Of a DNA stretch of 44,517 nt, positions 1 through 8,500 are shown piece after piece. The position numbers and the translations under genes are program-made. The stretch lies in the IMG/VR virus record IMGVR_UViG_3300035667_000005, positions 1-44,517 of that record; one strand, written 5' to 3'. The notes under the pieces were generated by a model. It was not told the origin of the DNA. It made no database searches and saw only the letters and a list, made by a program, of their open reading frames with translations. The stretch's first letter is position 1. The number at the start of each line of letters is the position of its first letter. Source of the DNA: a virus.

Positions 1-114
1 GGGACCGTCTTCTCCGTCCTCTTCACCAACGAAGTCCTCAACCAGGAGTTCACGATCCACCGTAACGAGCTTCTCGTCCCAGGCCTCTCAGAACCAGCGC
101 GGATTGGGGCGTAA
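1..114 (+). CDS. 3' end of nozzle-like tail protein (duplicate of 44391-44504)
   Basis: This is the last 37 codons and the TAA stop (112-114) of the 524-residue tail protein that runs 42930-44504, repeated because the contig overlaps itself. It is not a separate gene. Its last 65 bp are antisense to the 3' end of the reverse-strand gene at 50-550. Confidence 0.9.
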   Translation, partial: GTVFSVLFTNEVLNQEFTIHRNELLVPGLSEPARIGA

Positions 115-127
115 TCCGTTCCCGGTT
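1..127. repeat. Terminal direct repeat (assembly overlap), left copy
   Basis: These 127 bases are identical to 44391-44517. A 127-bp exact end overlap is what a short-read assembler with k=127 leaves when it closes a circular or circularly permuted molecule. The molecule is therefore complete, with about 44,390 unique bases. It is probably not a biological terminal repeat, since it falls inside a coding gene. Confidence 0.95.
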
Positions 128-550
128 ACAAGTATTCGCCCAGATCCAAGCTCCAACCGGATCAGGGTCGTAGGTCACGTCGAGAGCCGTCGTAGGAAGC
201 GTAAACGGCCCGTCAGTCCCCTGAAGCTGGAAGACGTAGCCCGAAGGCCCTTGTTCTTGCCCGTAGCGCGATATGGGGACTTCTCCGAGGCAGCGCTGGA
301 ATCCTGAGGCCCAGGTGGCCAACTGGACGTTTCGGGCCTCAGAAGCCGTTACATAGCCTCTCAGGCCTTCTATGGCCGTGGCTTGCTGATCCAGCCTTTC
401 TTCTGCTTCTCCCAGCTCAGCCCTTAGTTCAAGCGCTAGGTAGTGCAAGCCCGTGACCTTGTGCGCAACGCAGGCGAAGTGGCACTTGGCTACCGCGCTT
501 GCAGGGAGAAGGGCGAGTAGCAACGTGCCGATAACGAGACTACGTCTCAT
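50..550 (-). CDS. Secreted/periplasmic-type protein with signal peptide and coiled coil
   Basis: 166 residues. The N-terminus (MRRSLVIGTLLLALLPASAVA) is a Sec signal peptide with a plausible AVA cleavage site before KC. It is followed by a predicted coiled coil rich in E, L, A and Q (about residues 40-75) and a C-terminal domain with Cys pairs. The function is not recognised. Its ATG overlaps the stop of the 40-residue membrane protein upstream (ATGA), so the two form a reverse-strand pair inside the forward virion block. The pair shares a promoter carrying the palindrome at 668-681. The position and export signal suggest a moron-type envelope protein, for example superinfection exclusion or lysogenic conversion (inference). 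A longer start at 577 exists but would put residues ahead of the signal peptide. Confidence 0.75.
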   Translation of the reverse strand: MRRSLVIGTLLLALLPASAVAKCHFACVAHKVTGLHYLALELRAELGEAEERLDQQATAIEGLRGYVTASEARNVQLATWASGFQRCLGEVPISRYGQEQGPSGYVFQLQGTDGPFTLPTTALDVTYDPDPVGAWIWANTCNRERITPQSALVLRGLGREARYGGS

Positions 551-669
551 TGGTGAGTCGCGACCCACGAGATCCAAAATCCCGTGTTCAGTCCGATGAA
601 TCCCATGATGATGTAGAGCACGATCCAGATGTCTGTAAGGCGTTTAGCGATTTTGTCTTCCGAGATCAT
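547..669 (-). CDS. 40-residue membrane protein, probably leaderless
   Basis: Starts at CAT 667-669 on the plus strand and ends with TGA overlapping the next ATG. Residues 1-13 are charged; about residues 14-27 (DIWIVLYIIMGFIG) form a membrane segment, continuing to a W/F-rich end. No ribosome-binding site is present. A reverse-strand TATTGT box (677-682) lies 7 nt before the ATG, the spacing expected for leaderless mRNA. The palindrome 668-681 covers this start. It is likely co-expressed with the exported protein at 50-550. Function unknown. Confidence 0.7.
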   Translation of the reverse strand: MISEDKIAKRLTDIWIVLYIIMGFIGLNTGFWISWVATHQ

Positions 670-682
670 TATGTCCACAATA
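653..682. promoter_or_regulatory. Divergent promoter with palindromic operator, site 1
   Basis: ATTATG-TC-CACAAT lies at 668-681, a 14-bp near-palindrome of the family found at nine other promoters here. Leftward, TATTGT (677-682) sits 7 nt from the ATG at 669. Rightward, TTGTCT (653-658), a 17-bp spacer and CACAAT (676-681) could serve the gene at 702. Binding at the palindrome would block both. Confidence 0.6.
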
Positions 683-701
683 TCAAGGATCAGAAACTTC
701 T

Positions 702-1181
702 ATGGCTCTATTCAACCTGGCGATCTCAAAAGAAGAGTCTCGCGAATCTACGGTCTTCGGAACCCTTCCCACCGCCGACTTGATCAAAGAAGTCGTCGTA
801 GGCGAAGAGGGCCTCGTCCGAATCGGCTATTCCGCTCGCTTCAAATCCAGCGTCTCGGCGGCAGGTAAGGCCGCCGTCTTCCTCGGAGTCAACCAGCTTA
901 AGCTCTTCACGACCGAATCGAAAGCCGTAGCGGCTTCGACGGTAGGCCTGGGCTTTCGGAGCCTCTCTTCAGGCTCAAACGCAGGGCTGGTCACCTACGC
1001 ATCCGGGGACGCCGTGGGAGCTGATGCAACCACCGGGCAGCTTCTCTCCACGAGCTTGGATGGAGGCATGGCCGAACTTTGGCTCGCAGCAGGGACCTAC
1101 GACATCTCGGTCCAATACCGCGCGACAGAAGGCAAAGTGACGGCGAAGGAAAGACGGATCTGGGTTGAGACCCCGGAATAG
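702..1181 (+). CDS. Tail appendage / receptor-binding beta protein, paralogue of 1267-1899
   Basis: 159 residues, rich in G, A, V, S and T, with alternating hydrophobic patterns typical of beta-sandwich virion appendages. Residues 17-70 and the last 35 align with the next gene: FGTLPTAD against FGTLTTAD, GLVRIGY against GLIVIGY, AGTYDISVQ against AGTYNISVQ. The end motif GTYxISVQ(Y/F)(R/K)A(T/A)EGKV is nearly identical, so the two arose by tandem duplication. It follows the nozzle-like tail gene on the circle, and its neighbours look like fibre tips. A role in host binding is inferred; no enzyme motif is seen. Confidence 0.7.
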   Translation: MALFNLAISKEESRESTVFGTLPTADLIKEVVVGEEGLVRIGYSARFKSSVSAAGKAAVFLGVNQLKLFTTESKAVAASTVGLGFRSLSSGSNAGLVTYASGDAVGADATTGQLLSTSLDGGMAELWLAAGTYDISVQYRATEGKVTAKERRIWVETPE

Positions 1182-1266
1182 GAACATCTCGGTATGCAGA
1201 GTACTGCCTTGTTCGCTAGGTTGAGCAGGTTGTGTTCAAATCTAAAGAAAGACTGACGAAGACCTA

Positions 1267-1899
1267 ATGGCAGGCACCTACGAAATTCCGACTGAAGGAA
1301 GCCCGAACAGCACCGAGGATCCGAAGATCAAAACGATGCTCAAAGGGATGAACGAAAAACTCGATTCCTCTAACGACCTTACGAGCACTGGGATCTCGAA
1401 AGGCTTCATGGGTCGGTGGTATCCGCCAACGGTTATCGCGACAGAACAGGAACGAGAAAACGTTGCGTTCGGGACATTGACGACGGCGGACGAAGTCAAA
1501 AACGTTGTTCTGCCCGAAAATGGCCTGATCGTGATTGGCTACAGAGCGATTTGGAAAAACAGCGTCGCGAGTAAAGGGCAAGCCGCGTTCTTCATCGGAG
1601 CTAACCAATTGAAGATTCAAGGTAGTGCAGGCGCTCCAAGCGTTCAGGCAGTTGAAGGCGCAGCGAGCACGGCCCTTCGAGCGCTTAGCTCCGGCCCCCA
1701 AGGTATTTCAAACGGCGTTGTGGAAGCCGTTAACTTCGTGACAACTGGCCAGGTTTTGACTTCTGGCGGAAGTGGCGGCCTAACTTTGGTCTTCGCTACT
1801 GCTGGGACATACAATATCTCGGTTCAATTCAAGGCTGCTGAAGGTAAAGTCGCAGTCAAGGAACGGGTTCTCCAGGTCGGCGTTATCGGGGGCACCTGA
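1267..1899 (+). CDS. Tail appendage beta protein, paralogue of 702-1181
   Basis: 210 residues. It has an N-terminal extension of about 50 residues (coiled-coil-like DPKIKTMLKGMNEKLDSSND) absent from the upstream copy, followed by the shared beta domain (FGTLTTAD, GLIVIGYRA, QAAFFIGANQLKI, AGTYNISVQFKAAEGKV). The extension may be a trimerising or anchoring stalk. Its TGA overlaps the ATG of the next gene. The structural role is inferred from context and composition. Confidence 0.7.
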   Translation: MAGTYEIPTEGSPNSTEDPKIKTMLKGMNEKLDSSNDLTSTGISKGFMGRWYPPTVIATEQERENVAFGTLTTADEVKNVVLPENGLIVIGYRAIWKNSVASKGQAAFFIGANQLKIQGSAGAPSVQAVEGAASTALRALSSGPQGISNGVVEAVNFVTTGQVLTSGGSGGLTLVFATAGTYNISVQFKAAEGKVAVKERVLQVGVIGGT

Positions 1900-2399
1900 T
1901 GGCCTCTCTCTTTGCAGTGGAAGACAAATTCGCTCAACGGGGCCGCTTCGCCGAGTCTCCCTACGGTTGCTCGGTTTGCCTTACGAGCAAAAAGGCGGTT
2001 AGCAACTCGGTCGGGACGGCGATCTCCTGGGACTCTGCGTCCAACGGGGCTTGCTACAACGACGGGCAGCCCTGGTCGTCTAAAGCCAAAACGCGCTTCT
2101 CAGCCCCTGAAGAAGGCGTTTACCAGCTCAGCTTCTCCGTGACCTGGGGAGAAGCTGCTAAAGCCGGAGAGCGGTCTGTCTTCATCACCGTCAACGGGAA
2201 CGAAGACAATAAGCTGGCTGATTCGCAGGGAACCTTCCAGAGTGAAACGCAGCTATGCACCGCGATGACCTTCCTCGACGCAGGCGATTACATGGAGGCT
2301 CGGGTCTATCAGGACTCAGGGGTTTCTGACTCCCTCTTGGCCGATGCTTATGGGACCAGCTTTGAGGTTGGAAGGGCCACCTTCGAGAAGGTGCGCTGA
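1899..2399 (+). CDS. C1q/TNF-like beta-sandwich tail protein
   Basis: 166 residues. The pattern resembles C1q-like domains of phage fibres: a start near SVGTAISWDS, then RFSAPEEGVYQLSFSVTW, RSVFITVNG, and a late LDAGDYMEARVYQDSG strand pair. Such domains trimerise and often bind receptors. The family assignment is by eye. Its neighbours are other appendage proteins in the same rightward operon. Confidence 0.6.
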   Translation: MASLFAVEDKFAQRGRFAESPYGCSVCLTSKKAVSNSVGTAISWDSASNGACYNDGQPWSSKAKTRFSAPEEGVYQLSFSVTWGEAAKAGERSVFITVNGNEDNKLADSQGTFQSETQLCTAMTFLDAGDYMEARVYQDSGVSDSLLADAYGTSFEVGRATFEKVR

Positions 2400-2402
2400 G
2401 CC

Positions 2403-2801
2403 GTGACCAACTGGCCCGTAGCGGGCGGGACCGTTCGGGATACAGCAACTGAGCGCAACCTGCGAGACATACGCAAGCGCGGGGGAGGAGTAGAGCGCCG
2501 TCTTGACGAATACCCGCGCTTGCCGAGTCCCGGTGCCCGGACCCTGATCGCCGGACAAGTCAGCGCTGCCGGAGCCGTGGTCCTAGGCGACGGCTTCACC
2601 TCTGAAAAAACCGGCGTTGGCAAATACACGATCGCTTTTAAAGCCCCTCTGGCCACGGTTCCTTCCGTGACCTACGGCTCGGTGGGGACCTTTGGTCATT
2701 TCACGACCGCTGAAGCCACCCAAGCGTTCTTCAAAGTTGTCACTGGAAATGCAGCGGGAGCCGAAGGCGATCATGCCTTTGGCTTCAAGGCCCTGGGATA
2801 A
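2403..2801 (+). CDS. Tail fibre tip-like protein
   Basis: 132 residues from a GTG start. Residues 1-45 are charged and probably helical. The remainder is a beta domain with the GxGxYTIxFxxPLxxxPSVTYG pattern (VGKYTIAFKAPLATVPSVTY) that recurs at the C-terminus of many phage fibres. A fibre-tip or receptor-binding role is inferred. Confidence 0.6.
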   Translation: MTNWPVAGGTVRDTATERNLRDIRKRGGGVERRLDEYPRLPSPGARTLIAGQVSAAGAVVLGDGFTSEKTGVGKYTIAFKAPLATVPSVTYGSVGTFGHFTTAEATQAFFKVVTGNAAGAEGDHAFGFKALG

Positions 2802-3359
2802 ATGCCCTCTAACGCAAAGGAACCGATGAGCAGACGAGCGATGATTCTCCAAGGACTGGGAAGGGGCAGAGGAACAGAAGCCTCTGGCGGCAGGCGTAAA
2901 CAGATCAAGGAAAGCCTCGCCGGCACTCGCAACCTCCCCTCCTTGCAACGCAAGGGCGGTGCGGGTAACGAAGGGCCGCTCTCGGCCAACCCCTATCCGA
3001 ATCGGCCGATGCCACGTGGAAACCCCGGGGTGCAGGGCCAGAAGATCGGACAGGGCGTTCCCAATGAGCGCTTCAAGGTTGCGGGAGTTGGAGGACAGCG
3101 CACGGGCGTTGGCCAGAACTCTCAGCCCGGCCTCGGCCCGCAACTCTCCAATCGAGTCAAGAGCGGAGCCATCGACCAGGGTCAAGCTCGCAAAGTAGCC
3201 CAGCAACGCCGCATGCTCCAGAAAGCCTTCGGCTCAGACTGGCGTACTCAGGTCTTCGGGAAAGGCGGGGCGAAAGGGATCGCTGGCCCCTTCTCCCCAG
3301 CGCAGGTCAGGGCTAAGCGTAGTGCTGGCCTAGAACGCGCTAAACGGAAGCTTTACTAA
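2802..3359 (+). CDS. Basic, low-complexity virion-associated protein
   Basis: 185 residues, rich in G, R, K, Q and N, with no predicted globular core in the first 130 residues. The last 60 residues are more helical. The start follows the previous TAA directly. Composition and position, just before coiled-coil and giant internal proteins, suggest a DNA-associated or ejected virion protein. Function not recognised. Confidence 0.6.
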   Translation: MPSNAKEPMSRRAMILQGLGRGRGTEASGGRRKQIKESLAGTRNLPSLQRKGGAGNEGPLSANPYPNRPMPRGNPGVQGQKIGQGVPNERFKVAGVGGQRTGVGQNSQPGLGPQLSNRVKSGAIDQGQARKVAQQRRMLQKAFGSDWRTQVFGKGGAKGIAGPFSPAQVRAKRSAGLERAKRKLY

Positions 3360-3365
3360 CCTCAC

Positions 3366-4133
3366 ATGGCTCGCCCCCGCCGAGCGGTTATACGCGCAGC
3401 CGTAGCTTCAAATCGCCCGAGGCAACCCCGTCTTAGCGCGGGCGTGTCACAGAGCCAAAGTGCCACCGCAAACACAGGGGTTTCCCGTAGAACCGCTGCT
3501 AAGCCCTCTGCGGGCTTGAATCGTGGGGGAGGGGTACAGGGAGGGGCAGGCGCTCCCAGCCCGTCTACGGGTCTCCCACAAAGCTCTACGGCTATGCCCT
3601 GGGATTCTCAGGCAACGCTTGAATCAGCGGGGGGCTACCGCAACGCGGAAGACAAACTCGCAGGACTGCGCGGCAACTGGGACGCGGAACAGCGCTCCAT
3701 CGGCCTAGGCGCTGGTTACGAAAACAACCCCTACTCCCAGGCCTCCCTGCTCGTACGGCAGAAAGAAATCAACACGAGAGGGATCAACCAGCGCCCGGGA
3801 CAGCTCTACTCGGGGGCCACGATCAACCATCTCGGTCAGGCCGAACGAGGCTACAACGAAGGCTACGCGCATCTCCAGGAAGGCTACGAGGCGCGTGGCG
3901 CTCAGGTCCAGCGTGAAGAACTGGCTACCCAGCACGAAGTTCAGCAGCAGCAGGAAGAAGCCCAACTGGCGGCTGTCGAAAGGGCTAGGGAAGAAGCGCC
4001 TGAACCCGCGCCCCTGGCTGCGTCTGGCGGTACCAACTACGGGGCCAAGGGCTACAAGGGCCAAGCGCCGAAGGGGAAGGGCGCTGGCACGATCAAACCT
4101 TGGAACCCTCCACCTAAGAAGGGGAAGAAGTGA
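3366..4133 (+). CDS. Coiled-coil internal virion protein candidate
   Basis: 255 residues. The N-terminal 90 are basic and disordered (S, A, R, G). Residues about 95-160 contain a NPYSQASLL-type segment like those in ejected podovirus proteins. Residues 160-215 form a long E/Q/A-rich coiled coil, and the tail is lysine-rich with repeated KG. It sits among other basic helical proteins before the 1,417-residue internal protein. The assignment as a DNA-ejection-complex member is inference. Confidence 0.55.
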   Translation: MARPRRAVIRAAVASNRPRQPRLSAGVSQSQSATANTGVSRRTAAKPSAGLNRGGGVQGGAGAPSPSTGLPQSSTAMPWDSQATLESAGGYRNAEDKLAGLRGNWDAEQRSIGLGAGYENNPYSQASLLVRQKEINTRGINQRPGQLYSGATINHLGQAERGYNEGYAHLQEGYEARGAQVQREELATQHEVQQQQEEAQLAAVERAREEAPEPAPLAASGGTNYGAKGYKGQAPKGKGAGTIKPWNPPPKKGKK

Positions 4134-4140
4134 AGCGCAG

Positions 4141-4299
4141 ATGGTCTATCAAGGCCGCATGGTTAAGCCGGAACACTGTGAAGACTGTGGCAGGCCGACC
4201 GAAAAGCACCGGCTCCACGGTCACCACGAGGACTATTCCAAACCCCTAGACGTAGATTGGCTCTGCGATCCTTGCCATAGGAGACGACACGAATCTTGA
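4141..4299 (+). CDS. Mini zinc-binding HNH-like protein (52 aa)
   Basis: Residues C13-x2-C16, then HGHHEDYSKPLDVDWLC, and C42-x2-C45-H46-x3-H50 form a compact zinc/HNH-type core as seen in small phage HNH proteins. At 52 residues it holds almost nothing else. An upstream GGGGAAGAAG is the ribosome-binding site. Its TGA overlaps a TTG start for the next gene. It could be a minimal homing-type nuclease lodged between virion genes, or a structural zinc protein. Nuclease activity is not demonstrated. Confidence 0.65.
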   Translation: MVYQGRMVKPEHCEDCGRPTEKHRLHGHHEDYSKPLDVDWLCDPCHRRRHES

Positions 4300-5420
4300 A
4301 GCCGAGAAGGCAGCGAATCCAAAGACAACTCAAGCGTGAAACGCGGGAACGCAAAGCGCAGTCCCGGTTTGTCGAATCGCCTACGCCCAAGAAAGCCCGG
4401 CATATCGCTGGAGCTGAGGCGCGCAAGGAATATTCGCCCGTACTGCGCGGACTCAAGAGCGAAATAGCTGGCTCCAACAAGCGCGAAGGCGAACTGAAAG
4501 ACTGGTACGGAGGGTTGACGGCTCAGAACCAGGCAGCACAGCAAAGTGCCGCTACGTCAGCGGCGGGACAAGAAGCCGCGTTGACGCAACGGCTCGCCAA
4601 TGCTAGCGCTACGGATTCCAGCGCCCTTGCCGCTCAAGCTTCCAAAAACGCGGAACTGGCCAAACAGCTTGGCGGACCCACGAACACTGCCGGACAAGCT
4701 GAAGCAGCCAAAGGCGCTCAGGCCGTAGCTCAGCAGCGAGTTGCCCTCACGTCGCCCCTCAGTGCTGAAAGAGCCAGCTACCAGAACTACCTGGGCCAGC
4801 GCGGTATCTCGGCCACAGAACGCGGCATAGAGGCTCGCAAAGCCGAGACCTCCCGCAGGCGGAAAATCAAGGAAGACCTTCGGGCAGGGAAGAAGGAGCG
4901 CGGTCAGACGGTCGTGGCGAACCTGGAGAAACTGCGAGAAGGCGCAAGGGACTTCTCGATTCAGAATAAGGCGTTTGGGCAGAAGACCAAGGAATCGGCT
5001 CTCGGCGCGAAGGAAGCCGCGAGAGACCGCAGACTGAAAGCACAAGAAGGCGCTGCCAATCGCTCCATCTCCTCGCGCAACGCCGCTACCTCTGAACGCA
5101 ATGCGGCGAGCACCGAACGCTCTCAGCACGCTACGGCCCGGCACTACCGCGAAGAAAAGAAACGCGGAGGGTTGACACCGACCCAGCGACGTAACCAGAA
5201 GGAAAGTAATCAGGACGCCGCTGCCGCCGTGGGCCGCACGATCAAAGCCAACGGCGTTCCGAAGAGCGCGCAGGAATGGGCTGGCCTAGAAGCCATCGTG
5301 GCCAAAGAATCAGGCGTCGGTTCTAAGCGCGCTTCCGAAGCGGTTAAGCGCTACAAACAGCGGACGAGGCCGCAACGTGAACGGCAAGCCGTCACAAAAG
5401 CACTTCCGTCCGGATTCTAA
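4296..5420 (+). CDS. Helical basic internal virion protein candidate
   Basis: 374 residues from a TTG start that overlaps the previous stop (TTGA); AGGAG lies 11-12 nt upstream. Nearly the whole protein is predicted helix. Residues 1-35 are very basic, then come Ala/Gln-rich repeats (AAQQSAATSAAGQEAA) and long K/R/E coiled coils, with a basic end. The A/Q/K/R composition matches podovirus ejection proteins. Function inferred from composition and the neighbouring giant protein. Confidence 0.55.
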   Translation: MKPRRQRIQRQLKRETRERKAQSRFVESPTPKKARHIAGAEARKEYSPVLRGLKSEIAGSNKREGELKDWYGGLTAQNQAAQQSAATSAAGQEAALTQRLANASATDSSALAAQASKNAELAKQLGGPTNTAGQAEAAKGAQAVAQQRVALTSPLSAERASYQNYLGQRGISATERGIEARKAETSRRRKIKEDLRAGKKERGQTVVANLEKLREGARDFSIQNKAFGQKTKESALGAKEAARDRRLKAQEGAANRSISSRNAATSERNAASTERSQHATARHYREEKKRGGLTPTQRRNQKESNQDAAAAVGRTIKANGVPKSAQEWAGLEAIVAKESGVGSKRASEAVKRYKQRTRPQRERQAVTKALPSGF

Positions 5421-5502
5421 CCGCCCTACCCAGCCTGTTGTTTCAAAAGCGCCCGAACCCTGGGCCGCGATTCGAAACGTATATAGCATCTGTCAAGCGG
5501 TG

Positions 5503-5544
5503 GCTCTAGCAAGCCAAAACAGTTCAAAACTATACTTTGTATAG
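5503..5544 (+). promoter_or_regulatory. Promoter for the giant internal protein, with 6-3-6 palindrome
   Basis: TATACT (5531-5536) fits a TANNNT -10 box and lies inside a perfect palindrome, CTATAC-TTT-GTATAG (5530-5544). TAGCAA, 18 bp upstream, is a weak -35. The 14 bases GCTCTAGCAAGCCA (5503-5516) recur at 25215-25228 upstream of another small gene. A 13-nt leader with GAGAGG leads to GTG 5557. The palindrome differs from the genome-wide operator, so a separate regulator or a start-site hairpin is possible. Confidence 0.5.
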
Positions 5545-5556
5545 CGAGAGGATCTA

Positions 5557-8500
5557 GTGCCCCTTTCCACCGGAACCTACCAACGCAAAGCGCAGAAGAC
5601 GCAGCGGAAGATCAAGCGCCCTACGCATGTAGCTGTGCCATTCGCCCCTACGCCGAAGGGGAAGGCGGCAGAACGCGCTGCAACGTCGGCGGCCCCTACT
5701 GCAACTACATCGCCGTTGGCCGTTCCTTCGCTGCCTAAGGCTATTGCGACGAAGAAACGGCAGCTTCATAGGGAAACGCAACGTAAGGTCAAACGCCTGC
5801 GCGCTCTCGACACGCTTGAGCGTAAGACCCGAACGCAGCACCGTGCCGAAGGGGAGCCGAGCACGATCTTGCGACAAGCCAGCACGCATGGAACCTTCCC
5901 CCCCGCCGTAGCGAAGCTGAAACACCCAAGCGCGTACAAACGCGCCGAGAAGATTGCTCTAGCCAAACTTGCCACGAAAGAAAATCTAGGCGAACCGGAA
6001 GACATCACTCACGCCATAGAAGCCGCCTCCCTCGCAACTGGAACAGGGGCGGTAGTCAAGGGCGTTGCTAAGGGAATCGAGGAGGTTGGGCTTAAGACCT
6101 TCGCTTCGAAGGGAACCAGCGCGGCGGAGAGCGCCGCAACGCGTGCAGCTAAGAGCGCCCGCTCCTACCCAGCCAGGAAGGTAGCCAAAGTCAAGGCGAC
6201 TCCTGCTAGGGTCAGAAGTGCTCCCAAGCGCGCGCGACGGGCAGTCGCGACTCAACAGGGACGCCGGGCTGCTGCGCAGTCAACCGCACGTTCGGCCCGG
6301 CGTCATCCTGTACGCTCTGGGTATGGGGCAGCGGCTATTAGTCCCGTCCCGCTTCCGGGGTCTGCCGATAAGCGGGCCAGGGCTTTCGCAGAGGGAAGCG
6401 CTAGCGCTCTTGTCCAGCATCCCGCCGAAACTCTGGAGACAACTGGACGATCTCTCGCCGGGGCAATTACTGGTCCTGCGGCGCTACTTGGGGCAACGGC
6501 TTCGTCAATAAAGCACGGCACTCCTGAGCCACTAGTACGCACGGCGAAGGAGGAGGCTCAGGGCGTAGCCCATATTGCCTCTCAGGCGTTCTCTGGAGAC
6601 GTTAAGAAGGCTGAAGAAGCAGCGCGCAAGGAAGGCTCCCTGGCGCTTGCTACTCCTCTCCCCGCCCTCACCCGCCTCAAAGGCTACGAGCGTGTTCGTG
6701 GTCGGGTGCGAAGGACCGCCAACGAGGCACGACGCAAAGTCGCCTCGCGCGGTGACACCCTAAACAAACGAGTTCGCCATTCCCCAGAGGGAGCTGAGCC
6801 ACACGTCTCCGGTCACGCTGAGCGCAAAGCGCAGCGCAAGAAGACAGCGCTGATCAAGCAGCGGATCGACAATCCGCAGCGGATTGCGAGAGAGCATCAC
6901 GAGGCCAGCATGGCCCACGCCGCAGCGCATCTTCCCGACGAGGCGCACAAAGCGATGCAGGTTCTAGCGGAGTATGGAGCCAGAGATCCGCGCCATATCT
7001 CCGATCTGCGCCACCTAGGTCCCGGCGACAAACAGCTTCACGAGGCTCTCGACTACCTCGAAAAGCATCCGGAGGTTTGGCAGCACAAAGCCACGCAGGG
7101 AGTGCTGGCGGCGACGCAACGTGCAGCCGAGTCTGCGCCCGCTGCGGTAGTCGGTAAGGGCGAGAGAGCACGTCTCCTCCCTCAAGGCGATCTCTTTGGC
7201 CACACGCGCCCAGAGGAGATGCTGACGCTCAAAGCCGAGAAGCTGAGCGGCGAGAAGACCCGACAAGGCGCTTGGGACAAACTGGCTGCCGACGACCGCC
7301 GCATGAATGAGCTACGCAAGGAAGGCCGCAAACTCTTCAATCAGGCCGAGGTTCTGAAGGGCGCGGATCGTGATCGCGTCCTAAGCCAAGGTCGTGCCGT
7401 CTTCGCTCAGGTGCGCCAGCAATTCAAGCTGAACAAAGCGCTCTACCAAGAGATCAAAGACTTCACGTACCCTGAGCGCAACATCGACCAGAGCAAACTC
7501 GCGCCTTACAACGATGAGATGCGTGATCGTTACAAAGAGCGTGTTGAAGGCTCTCGTAAGGCTGCGGGCTATGCACCGGCCATCTACACCCACCATGCCC
7601 CCCTGGAGCAACGTGGTTCTGGGCTGGAGGGAACGCCGGGCCAGCGCCCTGCCACGGTTGAGCACATGCGCCAAGGCTATCTAGCGCTGGAAGACAATCT
7701 AGACCGCTCATTCGAGGGCTTGGTCAGAGGCGTCGCGCATCTTCCCCGCCAACGTGAGGCTGCCCGCCAGTTCATGCGCGCTGTCCCGGAGGAGTTCAAG
7801 ACGCCGTTTAAACTCGACGGTAAGGAGCGCTACATCATCCGGGATTCGAGGGACTGGAAAGCAATCACGACTCGCAAGACCAAGGAGAACCCCAACGGTG
7901 GCCAGGTAGATCCGAAACGCTACGGGCGCCTTGCCTTGCGCGAGTTCAACTCTGCGCTCAAAGACCCCTTCATGAGCGAGGCTGAGCGGACTTCGACCCT
8001 CAAGCGCATTCTTGACGAAGCGGCCGAGGGAAAGGTCAAAGGCCACGAACCCTCTCTGCTCGTACCGCGCGAGGTAATCGTGGAGGCCAGAGCGCAGACT
8101 TCTCCCAAGCATCACGAGTTCACCGAAGTCGCCAACGCCGTCAACCGAGGCGCGGTCAGGACTCTGCTCGGCACCAACCCCGCCTGGTTCATCGCCCAGC
8201 TGCCCGCCGTGGCCATACCGGCGATCCTGACCAACCCGAAACTGCTCAACCCTGTCCACGTAGGTTCGATCTACAAGGACATCCTCAAGCAGCGCAAGAA
8301 CAACCCCGAGGCAGCGTTGGCCATGGAGGGCGCGGCAGGAGCACAGTCGATCTCAAGCGCCGCCCTGCGTACGCCTCTCGATATGCAGGAGGCCCTCACG
8401 CCGGTCGAGTGGGCAAGAGGCGCGAAAGCGCTTACGCGAGGCAAGCCCGCTCGTACGGCTCTTTCCTTTGCGAAGCTGGAAATGCTGGGAAAATGGAACG

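Noticed and set aside
1-127. Biological direct terminal repeat as in T7-like phages
   Set aside because: The length equals a common assembler k-mer and it lies in a gene's coding end; assembly overlap is the simpler account.
2583-3206. 207-codon reverse-strand ORF
   Set aside because: It lies fully opposite two forward genes in a packed forward operon, has no promoter or ribosome-binding site, and its composition is the complement of the basic forward proteins.
7708-8259. 183-codon reverse-strand ORF inside the giant gene
   Set aside because: Shadow frame; the forward 1,417-codon frame is continuous and better supported.
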